This document shows positions 31,936 through 42,149 of a stretch of 64,000 nt of DNA, in pieces. The stretch covers positions 73,271-137,270 of the forward strand of contig CAUYUJ010004559.1 in assembly GCA_963575745.1 (NCBI GenBank). Direction: 5' to 3'. Under the pieces are notes generated by a model. The model was not told where the DNA came from. It did not search any database and saw nothing but the letters and a program-made list of their open reading frames with translations. The stretch's first letter is position 1. Each line of letters opens with the position of its first letter. The stretch is from Prorocentrum cordatum. Taxonomy: Eukaryota; Sar; Dinophyceae; Prorocentrales; Prorocentraceae. The position numbers and the translations under genes are program-made.

Positions 31936-32190
31936 CCCTCCCTCTCTCCCCACTGCTCTCTCTCTCTCTCTCTTTCTCTCTGTCTCTGTCTCCCTCCCCC
32001 CCTTGTCCTCCTCTCCTCCTCCCTCATTTCTTGCTCTCCCTCATCCCTCTCCTTTCTCTCCCTAATTTCTCCTCTCCTCCCCCTCCCTTCTTACTCTCCC
32101 TCAGTGGTTCAGTCCTCCCTCCCTGCCTTCTTCCTTCCTCCCCCCTCCTCTCTTCCTATCCTCCTCTCTCCTCCCGCCGACAGGGAGACC
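31936..32190. repeat. CT-rich simple sequence
   Basis: CTCC, CTCT and CCTC units on the plus strand. Confidence 0.85.
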
Positions 32191-32231
32191 AGCTCAGCAT
32201 TGACCACGGCACAGCGCCCATGGCATCGTCC

Positions 32232-32408
32232 CACCACCACCACCACCACCACCACCACCACCACCACCACCACCACCACCACCACCACCACCACCACCAC
32301 CACCACCACCACCACCACCACCACCACCACCACCACCACCACCACCACCACCACCACCACCACCACCACCACCACCACCACCACCACCACCACCACCACC
32401 ACCACCAC
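32232..32408. repeat. uninterrupted CAC microsatellite
   Basis: 59 perfect CAC units (177 bp). It would read as poly-His, poly-Thr or poly-Pro on one strand and poly-Gly, poly-Val or poly-Trp on the other; none of these is taken as coding. 32409-32600 is C-rich. Confidence 0.95.
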
Positions 32409-32659
32409 TCCACCTCTCTCTCTCGCTCTCACACCTCCTCTCTTCCTCCCTCCTCCCTGCTGTTCCTTCCCCCTCTACCCCCCCCCCGTTTCCTTTCCCC
32501 CCCCCCCCGACCCCAGCCGTGCCCCCCCTCCCCGCAGCGACTGCTCCGCTCTCCCCCCCCCAGGTGGCGCCAGGAACTGCCAGCACGAGAGACCTACGGC
32601 AGGCCGCCCGCTGCAGCCGTCTCTCGGGGTGGGCAGGGGCCGCTTGGGGATGCGCCGGG

Positions 32660-33070
32660 CGTGGCGTTCTCCCAGGATCCAGATCTCCGACGTCGTGATT
32701 CCCCCGTGAGTCCACACGCCGGAAAAGAGCGACCTCTTCGCCCATCCGCAGCAGAAGGGGCCATTTGACGGGTGAGCAGAGGCCCTCTGTGACAGAAGGG
32801 CCGGTCATCCCGTTCATCCTCCTGGTTCTCGAACTGGCATCGATCAGGAGGGGAAAAACCACACAGACACAGTTCATCGTCGATCCCCAGAAAAATATGG
32901 GAAGTGGGGGGGAAGACAAAAACCCAGAAAATATGGGGAAATATTGGGAATCCTGTTATTTGTTTGTTTTTATTTGTGTGTCCCAGGGCCCCTTCAATCG
33001 ATCTTGCTTCTCCAGTGTCTCGCACTGGCATTCTCCCAGAACCGAGATCTCCGACGTCGTGCTTCCCCAG
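32660..33070. repeat. repeat pair flanking a family R element
   Basis: The motif ttctcccag-(a/g)a-ccgagatctccgacgtcgtg occurs at about 32667-32701 and again at about 33030-33064, in direct orientation. Between them is a family R repeat (32854-33000). Direct flanks around an element suggest insertion with duplication, or recombination between copies. Confidence 0.55.
32854..33000. repeat. dispersed repeat family R, copy 1
   Basis: Starts ggggaaaaaccacacagaca, contains gaaaatatggggaaatattg, and ends ttatttgtgtgtcccagggc. Copies 2 and 3 are at 36676-36843 and 57878-58033. The ends are imperfect inverted repeats (cacacagac and gtgtgtcc), so this is a non-coding element that can fold. Confidence 0.8.
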
Positions 33071-33149
33071 TTACAGCAATGAGGATGTATGGAGGTTCTC
33101 TTGGCTGCTTTTGAGCTGTCGGTGAGATCCAGGCCAGCAGATGCCAGCA

Positions 33150-33395
33150 ACTGCAGTGCCAAGGCAACGCTAAGCAACGCCAAACAACGCCAAGCAATGA
33201 CAAGCAATACCAAACTGCCAAGCAATGCGAAGCAGTGCCAAGCAGCGCCAGACAGCGCCAAGGAATGCCAAGCAATGACAAGCAACGCCAAGCATTGTCG
33301 AGGAATGCCATGAACTGCCACATCAATGCCAACTCAATCCCAAGGAGTGCCATGGAACGCCAAGGAGCGCCAAGAAATGCCAAGTAATGCCAAAC
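33150..33395. repeat. degenerate short tandem array, CCAAGCAATG type
   Basis: About 20 variants of a 10 bp unit around ccaagcaatg. It is the complement of the array at 2790-3010. Confidence 0.8.
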
Positions 33396-33414
33396 ACAAC
33401 CTTCACACATTTCG

Positions 33415-33805
33415 TGGGCCTGTCAGAAGTTTCACCGAAAGCCTCAGTGGCAGGGTATGGCATGCTGTCCCTCTCTCGTTTCGGCACACCTCTCACTCGT
33501 TCCGTGGCCCCGCAGGGAGCTCCACCCGAAGGCCCGAGCGGCAAGGTCTCGCATGCTGCCCCCTCGCCTATCTCGGCACACCGCTCACGCGTTTCGGTGC
33601 CCCACAGGGAGCTCCACCGAAGGCCTCAGCGGCAGAGTATTGCGTATCGCGTGCTGTCCCCTCGCCCGTTTCGGCACACGCTCAGGCGTCTCGTGGCACC
33701 ACAGGGACTCGACCGAAGTCCTCAGTCGCACGGTGTTGCATAGGGCCCCCCTGCATATTTCGGCACACATCTCACGCGTTGCGTGACCTCACAGGGCGCG
33801 TCTTC
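33415..33805. repeat. four tandem units of about 92-98 bp
   Basis: Units start near 33421, 33518, 33610 and 33708. Each contains caccgaaggcctcagcggca-like sequence, tttcggcacac, and ends ccacaggg-like. The unit length varies, so no frame persists. No protein motif was recognised. 33806-34084 holds no recognisable gene. Confidence 0.75.
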
Positions 33806-34084
33806 CTTTTCGCGGCGCAGTGCTGATGAGGGGAGTGCGAGATTTTGCGCCACTCACAGCTGCTTTCGGTTGGGCCCTTCGTTGGGCTCTACTCGTTATG
33901 TCTAAGCGAGCAAGCGTTACCCAGCGGTTTCGCAAACCTGACTCAGGATAGTACCGCGGAGGCATGTGTCGTGCCTGCTCAAAGGCTGGCCCTTGGAGGA
34001 GGCCGCGAGACAGGGTGAGAAAACGGGGGAGAAGTGGAGGCGGGCACGCGGGGACGGAGAGGGAGAGGGAGGGAGAGAGTGGGA

Positions 34085-34200
34085 GGGAGGCGAGGGAGGG
34101 CTTGAAGGGATGGATGGAGACTTGGGTGAGGGAGACTTAGTTGATGGACGAGACTTGGGTGAAGGAGGAGACTTGGTTGATGGAGAGAGGGAGACTAGGG
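34085..34200. repeat. 15-bp tandem array, GAGACTTGGTTGATG type
   Basis: Several units of gagacttgggtgagg and gagacttggttgatg in a G/A-rich context. Confidence 0.75.
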
Positions 34201-34354
34201 ATGACTGGAAGAGAGGGAGGGAGGCTCTTCGCGAGACTCGACCTGGAACTGCCTGCCTAGGCAGGGCTGTAAGCCTGTTTGGACCGGGCGGCACGAGCAC
34301 AGCGCAGCATCAAAAATGGGAGGCAGGGGCGCAGGGACGGAGAGGAAGACCTGG

Positions 34355-34474
34355 CATCGCTCGGACGTGTGCATTTTTTCTCGGCGAGGGCCATCGAGGA
34401 GCATCCCTGATCATTTTGCGAAACATCCACGCACGAAACCGAAAAAAGCACAGGGAATGGACGTCCGAGCGATG
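34355..34474. mobile_element. MITE-like element, family M1, copy 1
   Basis: 120 bp with terminal inverted repeats catcgctcggacgt and acgtccgagcgatg. The interior also pairs (gtgcattttttctcgg with ccgaaaaaagcac). Copy 2 is at 58137-58258, with about 85 percent identity by eye. Confidence 0.8.
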
Positions 34475-35270
34475 GCGAGTAGAGGAGGAGGCTCGAGAGG
34501 GACGGGAGAACATGGAGCGGGAGTGAGAGGAAGAGTTCAAGGGAGGGATGGATGGAAGCAAGGGAGTGGCAACCCCTGAGATCCGACGCTGCGAAAGAAA
34601 ACAGCGCCGCGAACAATCAGGACGAACGCCCGAGACCCTATCTCTCTGCACCATTTTTAGAGCCGGATCGATCTGCGATGGTCCCAGGGCCAGAAACCGG
34701 GCCAAACGCTTGGCGTGACGAAATTGCAACGCCCACATCTCAGCAGCAGCCTCCGCGCCGGAGCCATTTTTTCGCGCACCCGCGCCGTCCGGCCGAGGCG
34801 AAGATGGGGGCGAATAGCCCAGGGGCGAGCGTTACATGTACTCGCAGGGGAGCCTCGCCGAAGACGTGATCCCGACTCCTCCGACTAGATTCGATCCGAT
34901 CTCGTTCGATTCCGGTTGCGATTCGATTCGGCTTCGGGTTCCGACCTGGACTTCGGCCTCTCGATGGAGGCCTTGCCGGCCTGCCCATCTCCGCCGAGCC
35001 GACGTCTCCCGACTTGGCTGCCGAACTCCGCCGACCCGACTCGCTTCGATCGGCGACGCGACTTGTCGATCCGACTCTGGGCTCTCCTGCGATCCTGGAA
35101 GGGCGGAGGTGCGACGACGGCCGCCGCCGATGGTCCATGTCTTCGGCGAGGCGCCCCCGCGAAGCCGCGCGCTGCCCGCCCCCGGGCGGTTCGCCGCTCC
35201 CCCTGCTGGGCTGAATGGAGAACAGGGGAACGTCAGCGGCAGCAGCGTGGAACGGGGACAGAGCCGCGGG
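34475..35270. other. spacer with a distant inverted pair
   Basis: gcctcgccgaagac (about 34851) and gtcttcggcgaggc (about 35138) are perfect complements 290 bp apart, separated by CGAT/CGAC-rich sequence. No gene recognised. Confidence 0.4.
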
Positions 35271-35545
35271 CAGCGCGTCCTCCTCCTCTTCCTCCTCCTC
35301 CCTCCTCCTCCTCGTCCTCCTCCTCGTCCTTCTCCTTCCCATCCTCCAGGCCCTCCTCCTTCTCATCCTCCTCCTCGTCCTCCTCCTCCTCCTCCCTCCT
35401 CCTCCTCCTCCTCCTCCTCCTCCTCCTCCTCCTCCTCCTGGTCCTCTTCCTCCTCGTTCTCCTCCTCGTCCTCCTCCTCGTCCTCCTCCTCCCCGTCCTC
35501 CTCCTCCGCCTCCTCCTCCTCCTCCTCCTCCTCCTCGTCGGGTTT
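35271..35545. repeat. TCC/CTC trinucleotide tract
   Basis: Imperfect CTC repeats of about 275 bp. On the minus strand they extend an acidic frame (35363-36463) that starts in Ala/Val/Glu-rich sequence; a gene there is possible but not supported by any motif. Confidence 0.85.
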
Positions 35546-35704
35546 CCTGTTTGGGTCGATCCCGGGGAGGTGCGCCGACGGCCGCAGCCCGGGGCTTCCT
35601 CCGCGAGCGGGGGCTCCCTCCGACGAGCCCGAGAGCGCCGGCCCTCCGCCGAGCCCTCTGGCCGCCGAGGGCCCCGTGCGCTGCAGCGCCTCCGCGCCGG
35701 GCGC

Positions 35705-35880
35705 GGAAGTCTCGACGGCCGACCTTCCGACGGCCGACGTCGCGACGACCGACGCCTCGTCGACCGACGCCTCGACGGCCGCGCGCGGTTTCGCCTCGGC
35801 GGCCGGCGTCGCGACGGCCGACGTCGCGACGGCCGACGCCTCGACGGCCGCGCGCAGGTTCGCCTCGGCGGCCGACGTGG
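35705..35880. repeat. GACGGCCGACGTCGC minisatellite
   Basis: About ten degenerate 10-15 bp units of gacggccgacgtcgcgac type. All frames on both strands read as Ala/Thr/Asp/Arg repeats. Confidence 0.8.
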
Positions 35881-36034
35881 CGCCCCGCGCCCCTGCTGCG
35901 GCGCCCCGCTGGGCAGGGGCGGAGAGGGGCGCGGCCTCGGAGGCCCGGGGCCGGGCCGTGTGCCTGCCCCGGGCCCCTCGTGGCGTCGGGCGCGCGAGCA
36001 CCCGGGCGCCCGAGAGGGGCACGCGAAGGAGTGG

Positions 36035-36225
36035 GTACTCCAGATGTCGTAATAAAAGGGGAGGGGGTCTGGACCCTCCGAGACGAGCCATTTCAGACCC
36101 CCCCCCCCGTGGGGAGAACCCTCCCAAACATCGTCCCCAGACCACCCCAGGCCCTCCAAGATAGCCTGGAAAAGACCCCCCCCGAAATGAGACCCCCCCT
36201 CCCTTTATTACGAAATCTGGAGTAC
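36035..36225. mobile_element. MITE-like element, family M2
   Basis: 191 bp with terminal inverted repeats of about 35 bp: gtactccagatgtcgtaata on the left and the near complement ending aaatctggagtac on the right. The interior is C-rich. No clear target duplication and no second copy in the window. Confidence 0.75.
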
Positions 36226-36396
36226 GATGCCCAGCAGCAGCTCCTGTGCGTTTTGAGCAGGACGCGCTGTCCGCGCCGCCGGGGCCCGTGCCCACTCGGG
36301 GCAGGAGGCCGCCTGCCCGACCGCGGCCGCTGTTGGTTTGGGACAGCGCTTGGTGCTGGGCATTGTACCCATTTTTTCCGTACAGCCGGGGCCCCG

Positions 36397-36557
36397 AACC
36401 CTTTGCGTTGGGGAGGGGCTCCGTGTTTCTTAATTGTTTCGCAGCTTTCCTTGGATTTTCCATAGGTTTTCGATACGAAATCGAAGTTCAACTTATGGAA
36501 AGTAGGGGCCTCGTTCCTTATTTAGGTTTCCTTAGGTCAACGCCCCCACTGTACCCA
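36397..36557. repeat. dispersed repeat homologous to 6497-6665
   Basis: Shared order: gaaccctttgcgttggggag, ggttttcgatacgaaatcga, gttccttatttaggtttcct and aggtcaacgcccccactgta. Identity is moderate by eye. Confidence 0.6.
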
Positions 36558-36675
36558 TCTTGAGCGTCCAAAGCAGTGCCGGTCGCCTGTCAGGCGGCTT
36601 CACGCAGGAGTGCTCCTTCGCCAGGGCGGGCCCAGAGGTGGTCCGCCCAGCACCAGCCTGCGCGCTTGGACTGCA

Positions 36676-36843
36676 CTTTTCAGGAGGGGAAAAAACACAC
36701 AGACCCAATTAATCCTCGATTCCCAGGAAAATATGGGAAAATATGGGAAGTGGGGGGGAAGGCAAACACCCATAAAATATTGGAAAATATTGGGAATCCT
36801 TTTGTTTGTGCGTATTTTTTGTGTGTCCTGGGGCCCCTTCAGT
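36676..36843. repeat. dispersed repeat family R, copy 2
   Basis: Starts aggggaaaaaacacacagac, contains gggaaaatatgggaagtggg, and ends tttttgtgtgtcctggggcc. Confidence 0.85.
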
Positions 36844-36970
36844 AAGAAACTCCTGGATGGAGCGGGCCGCACGCTGGGCTTGGTCTCTTCCCGTTGGATC
36901 ATGCACCCGCCAGGCGTTTTTTGGCCTGGCTCCGGGCCCCGGGACCATCACAGATCGATCCGGCTGGGAA

Positions 36971-37062
36971 AAACTTTGGTAGTCCCCAAACGTGGTGGTG
37001 ACAACACCTGGCGGTGAGTCTCGGGCGATTTGGTGTCACCACCCGGTTTGGGGACTTGTGCG
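36971..37062. repeat. inverted repeat GTCCCCAAACGTGGTGGTGA
   Basis: gtccccaaacgtggtggtga (about 36973) pairs with gtcaccacccggtttgggga (about 37037). More copies of the same arms occur to about 37200 (ggtggtgaccccgcgtcccc, tcaccacccggtttgggg), so this is a cluster of related hairpins. 37215-37480 holds no recognisable gene. Confidence 0.65.
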
Positions 37063-37485
37063 GTTTTCCGAGGATGTCCCGGACACTGGTGGGTCCAGGA
37101 GTCACAAAACCTGGTGGTGACCCCGCGTCCCCAAACCCAGCGGCGACCTTTTTGGGGATTCCAGGTCGCCACCTGGTATCTCACCACCCGGTTTGGGGGT
37201 TCCCAAAAACTGCTCAGAGAGGTGGGGTCCAGGGCTCTGGTCGTGACTGCTCGCGCCGCTGCCTCTCTTTCGCGGCGTCGGATCTCGGGGGCCCTCCCTC
37301 GTCCCGCTCCCTCCCCTCGTCGCGAGGATGTCAAGACGTCGGACGTCTGTTTCCATGTTTGTCCTCAGGGACCCTCGCCAAGTCCCGGGGCCGTCCAGGG
37401 ACGACTCGGGACGAGAAGCCAGTCCCTCCTCCCTTGTCCCATTTCGATTCGATCGAACCGTTGTGGTATCGATTTCAGCCAATCC

Positions 37486-37642
37486 TTACCAGCCTGGAAC
37501 ATATCCCTATCCCTATGCTGGGCATCTACTCATCACGATGCCAATCTTAGGGATTCCCTTGTTTTTGAGGGCACATCCCTAAGATTGTCATCGCTTTTTG
37601 GCGTGTCAATCTTAGGGATAGGGATACGTTCGAGGCTGGTAA
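37486..37642. mobile_element. MITE family M3, copy 1, with 5-bp target duplication
   Basis: 157 bp. The left end is ttaccagcctggaacatatc; the right end is its near complement (gatacgttcgaggctggtaa); about 29 bp of terminal repeat with two mismatches. Flanks are AATCC on both sides (37481-37485 and 37643-37647). Copy 2 is at 53639-53796. Confidence 0.9.
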
Positions 37643-37647
37643 AATCC

Positions 37648-38780
37648 GTTTCGATCTCGATTTTCTGGCGATCCGATGCGGCCCGATGCTTGCGTGGCGC
37701 TGCTGTGCGTCCTGGTGCAGTCGATGCGATTTGATTTCGACTCCGTGCCGATGCGGCCCGATCCGACGCACATTCCGATTTGACCCGAGTTCCAGATTCG
37801 TCGATGCTGACCGATTCTGCTCTCCTTCCCTACCTTCCCTCTCCTCCCTCCTCCCCGCAGCTTTCGCTCCAGCCCCGAAGAGCTGTCGTGTGGCGGAAAG
37901 CCTGGTCGGTGATCCTTGCTCCCATGTTTCTCCTCCCTCCTCTCGCCTCCCGCTTCCCGCCTCCTTCCTCGCTCCCTCTCCCCTTCCTCTTCTTTTCTCT
38001 CGCGCACGCAAATTTCAGCCGGCTACCTCTCGACTTGTTGCCGTTCGTATGCGCATTTCGATCGTCGATTGGTAAGCGGCCGCGGCTCTATCCTGGCTCC
38101 GGAGTGACTTTGCGTAGCCTTGTAAAACCGGCCATCTAATTTGATCTCCTTCTGCTGAGCTTCCCCAATCCATTTTTCTGTACGTTTCTTATGCTACCCT
38201 TCGTTCTCGCACAGGCGGTGGTGCTGCCATCGCTCTGACATGCACAGGAGATCACCCGTATTGGGAATTGTGGTCGGCTTCCTCCCCCTGAGCCCCTAGA
38301 CCTGCCTCGTTGGGCAGGACGGAGCATGTCTCCCAGCCAGGCCAGCTGGGCCAGCTGCCGCTGAGGCGACAGCTTGCAGGGTGACAAGCCAGTGCCCCAC
38401 TTCCTCGTCCGCGCACCTTGCCCCCTTCCGCGCCCCAGCAGCTAGGTGTGCACTTTCGTGGATCTGCCTGCCTGCTTCCTCTTGGGCTGTCCAGCGCCTG
38501 GCTGCACAAACGCCGCAGGGCCATCCACACGGAGAGCGCCGCTGCTCTGCGCGCCACCGCCGCAGACCCGGCACGCCGGCCGCGCCACCAGCGGGCGCCA
38601 CGCCGGCCCGCCTCGTCCCCGCCCGCCTCGTCCCCGCCCGCCTCGGCGCGCCCGAGGCGCGGCTCCGCGCCGCCCGGCACCGCGACCCGACGCCGACGCG
38701 GCTCCGCGCCGCCCGGCACAGCGACCACGCCGTTCGCCGAGCGCGCTCCGCTAATTACTCTCGGGGGCGGACAAAAAGAG
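37648..38780. other. spacer without a supported gene
   Basis: 37650-38380 has average composition and no motif. 38570-38730 is a local GC-rich duplication (gcggctccgcgccgcccggc twice). A minus frame (38252-38824) is open only because of this composition. Confidence 0.4.
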
Positions 38781-38782
38781 GG

Positions 38783-38890
38783 GGGTGATGGCCAGGGGGG
38801 GGTGGATCTCATGGCGTGGGCCATGATATTTCCCCGGATTTCGTGGCGCCTCTTCTCATTTCAGTACGTCCCTGGCCCCCCCGCTGGGCC
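38783..38890. repeat. dispersed repeat family S, copy 1
   Basis: Matches 61845-61960: a G run, tgat, ccatggcg-like, ggccatgata, a partial palindrome, then cagtacgtccctggcccccc. The following gacaccccc and ctcttggac motifs also recur at 62310-62335 and 62548-62575. 38891-39364 is GC-rich with no recognisable gene. Confidence 0.65.
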
Positions 38891-39364
38891 GCGCACGTGC
38901 CGCCGGTCATGAGATGCACCCCCCCCTCTTGGACACCCCCCTCTTGGCCGCTCCCGATACTCGCAGAGTGCCTGCTCGCAAACGTCCGAAGAACCCACGT
39001 TCACCTCGATGTAGTAGATCGTAAGTCCCCCCCCCTGCGGCTCCTTGCCATTCTTGCGAGTAGTGGCTTCACGAGCAGCGGGCCGCGCTTGCCTGGCCGT
39101 CGCATCCCCGCCGCGGCCACGGCCCCCCGCCGCGCCCAGCAGGCCCTCCGTCTCGCCCGCGACGCACGCTGCCGGCACCGCCAGCGACGGCTGCCCCGGG
39201 CGCAGCAGCGGCGCAGGCAGAGGCGCCGGCTGGCAGCGCGTCGGCCGCCTCGGCGCGCTGTCGCATCTCGGCCGGCAGAGCAGGCCGCAGTCTTCAGCCA
39301 CCGGCAACGCCTGGGCACCCTTGGAAGCGCTGCGTGCGCGTCGGCCCCTGCTGGGCCGACGCGC

Positions 39365-39916
39365 GCTCATCTTCCTCCTCTTCCCTCCTCCCCCGCCCCC
39401 TCCTGGGTGCCTCTTGCGGTGTGCTTCCCTCCTCCCCCACCCCTCCTCTTCTCCCCTCCATCCCCTTCCCCCCTCCCCTCCTCCCTCCTCCTCCCTCCCT
39501 CCCTCCCTCCCTCCCTCCCTCCTCCCTCCTCCCTCCCCCATCCTCCCTTCTCCCTCCCTCCCGCGCTGGCTCCCGCAGTGCGCTTCCCCCCTCCCTCCCC
39601 CCCCGCGCCCGCCGCCCCGTCCCCCCGCCGCGCGTGGGGTCGGTGGGCCGCCGCCCGCGCGGGCGGCGCCGCGGCAGGCGCCGACGGGCCCTCGGGATCC
39701 TCGCCGCTCTCGTGCTCGGTCCTCCTCCGCCATCCGCCGTCTTCCTCCACCGCCACCGCCCACCTGCTCCTTCTTCTCCCCTTCTTCCTCTACCTCCCTC
39801 CTTCCATCGCTCTTTCCCTCCCTCCTTCTCCCTCCCTCCCTCCCTCCCTCCCTCCCTCCTCCTCTTCTTCGCCGTCGTCCTCCACCACCTCCACCTCCAC
39901 CTCCACCTCCACCTCG
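39365..39916. repeat. CCTCCCTC simple repeat
   Basis: Imperfect CCTC/CTCC/CCCTC units over about 550 bp, interrupted by GC-rich sequence at 39600-39720. Pro/Ser/Leu frames on the plus strand and Gly/Glu/Arg frames on the minus strand are shadows. Confidence 0.85.
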
Positions 39917-39938
39917 TCCTCCTCCGTTTTGGCTCAAG
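39917..39938 (+). other. spliced-leader-like sequence upstream of LINE-D
   Basis: CCGTTTTGGCTCAAG (39924-39938) equals the 3' 15 bases of the leader except one A to G change; over 22 positions 17 match. It abuts the CT-rich repeat, which may have replaced the leader's 5' half. It lies about 300 bp upstream of LINE-D ORF1. Confidence 0.45.
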
Positions 39939-40236
39939 AAGACTGACTTTCGGGGCGATCCAGCCCCAAGACAGTGAACGGAAACTGCTAACCCGTAGCT
40001 AGCGGTAAAATTTGTCAGGCGCTTGATCACCACATGTTGCCTATTGTTCTGTTCTGGTGCCCCCCCGCCCTGCGGACAGGCCCTCCCATGAGGAACCGAT
40101 GTAGCCAGCTGGGTTCGGCGATGTGGCCATTCTGGCGTGCGCCGGCACCTTGGAACCAGCAGCATTCAAAGCAACAGCATTACAATAACGACGGACAATT
40201 GCCTGCAGCGGGCACGGGACGGCGTGAGGTACCGAC

Positions 40237-41258
40237 GTGACTTGCCGTACGTCCCCACCTTTTCGTGTGCAGCCACAGTCCGTCCAACCGAAGCCTGGTC
40301 GCCCATCCACGTGCTGCCAGGCTTGCGGGACGTTCTGTTACATGGACATTTTGGAGTATGGTGATGGGACATGTAAGTTTTGCGGAATGCCATCAGGGGG
40401 TGGCACACTTATAACGGTCTAAGCTCTAAGTGGAAAAGGTATGGGTCAGACGGTTACGTGCGGCAACTATGGCAAGGGAGATGGATTGGGATTTCTGGCA
40501 GAGTTTGGGGCCCAAGGTGGGCGTGGGTCAGAACATGCGAAGGCATTGGCAGCCACCCTTGTTCCGCCCCCGCCGACACAGGCCTCCAAGCCGGCCCCGC
40601 GTCGACTCACGCAGGCTACCAGCAAGGTCGAGCAGGCTGAGAAGGCTTTGGCGCAAGTCTCAGGCACTGTGGCCCGGCTCAAGATGGAGTTGGACGCAGC
40701 ATTGGAGAAGTATCGAGCAGATCCTGACGTATTGGCTGACGCAGTGGTTCGACAGGAGTCGGTTGCTCTTTAGGTGGCGACACGCTGCGGAGGACTCCAC
40801 CAGGAAGTTGGATGACTGGACGTGCGGGATTTCCTGGGCAAGAAGACCGAGCTCCATCTATCCTTCGGCGATCTGTTCGAAGGCATTGAACTGGGTGGCG
40901 CAAGACGGAGTTCGAGACCTAGTTCCGCGCGGCCTTTGCGTCGCAGCTCGGCGACGTGGTCAGCGCGTTGGCTGGGCAACGGCGGGCCAAGATGGAGGCT
41001 CTGGGCGAGTGGCAGAAGCAGAAGAAGAGGGACACTGAGATGGACGCGACAGAGGGTGGTAGCACGAGGGTTGTTGCGGCTCTTGCGGCGTCATCAGGAG
41101 CGGGAGCAGCGGGCGCGGCTTCGTCGGGCTCGGGGGGCGGTTCGGTTGAGGCTGCAGCTGCCGCGGCATTGAAGTCCGCAGAGGTGGCGACTGAGAGGTG
41201 TAAGAGCAAGGTCGAAACGGTCTACGACAGGACCGTGGAGGCCAAGAGGAAATCCTAG
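40237..41258 (+). pseudogene. LINE-D ORF1: zinc finger and coiled coil
   Basis: CCQACGTFCYMDILEYGDGT followed by CKFCGMP (40300-40400) is a CX2C...CX2C finger. After a frame change, 40441-40773 reads as SKVEQAEKALAQVSGTVARL and KMELDAALEKY, a clear coiled coil, and 40956-41258 as MEALGEWQKQKKRDTEMDA with an Ala/Ser/Gly-rich tail. Same layout as LINE-A ORF1, but at least two frameshifts. Confidence 0.55.
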
Positions 41259-42149
41259 AGCCTTTAGCCCACCTTACTTCCACATGCTCAGGAGATGGCC
41301 CGACGTCACAGAACATTTTCTTTTCGGCCTCCTGAGCAGCGCGAGGGGTCGGGGCGCGATGAATGACCTCGTAGGGGTCGAGAGGAGTGAGTTGGGGGCC
41401 CTGAAGGCTACCTTTCTAGGGGGGACTTGCAGATCGGGCGCCACCGCGCACGCGTGATTCTGATGTGGGCGGTGGCCCTGATGATGGTGGTGGGCCCAGT
41501 TGGCGCCAGTCGTGGCTCGCGGGGTGGTCGCCCTTCGTCGGGGGGGGGGGGGCTGGGCCCGCGGGGCGGCTGGCGGCAGATGTCACCTCGGGCCGCCCGT
41601 TGCGTTCAGATGGGCATGGGGATCAGGGGTTGGTTGACCCAGATGCGGCGAGCCACTTCTTGTCCAAAGGCCAGGTGGCCCTCCCAGTTCGAGGCGGAGA
41701 CGGGGGGGGGCTGGGCCGGGGGGGGCCAGGGGTCGGGTGCAGGCCCCGCGAAGTCACGAGGGCAAACGGGATATTGCTCTGCGCGCCGCCTGGAAGGTCC
41801 GCCCCCCCCCCCACCCCGCGGGCCCGCGCGCGACGGGTGGGGGTTTCTCGACGCGCCGCCCGGCGGGCGCCGGGGCGGGGCCTCACCCGCCGAGCCCGCG
41901 CGCTCGCGACGGAGGTTTCTTCATGTGCAGATTTGCCGGCGCGCGGTCGGGGCCCGGCCCCGCGGGCCTTCGGGGAGGTGGCGGATTTTTCCACGCGGGC
42001 CTCGGCGGCGGCGCGGGGTCGGGGTCCGCCCTCGCGGACCCGTCGGCGCTCGGGCTTGGAAAACGCGCGTTCTGCTGCGCGCCATCTGGGATGTGCGAGG
42101 TCGTCGGCGGCCCCCGCGGACTTGGCGGCGCAGGATCTGGGCGACTGGG

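Noticed and set aside
31470-32768. 432-codon plus frame with poly-His
   Set aside because: GC-rich spacer plus CAC microsatellite; no conserved residues.
33415-33805. CRISPR-like array
   Set aside because: Units are fully similar with no unique spacers, and the setting is eukaryotic.
34757-34770. CCGGAGCCATTTT, similar to the leader 5' half
   Set aside because: The 3' half (GGCTCAAG), which should be kept at a relict junction, is absent.
35363-36463. 366-codon minus-strand frame with an acidic tail
   Set aside because: It is made of a minisatellite and a CTC tract. Plus-strand frames over the same bases are as long, and there is no motif or splice support.
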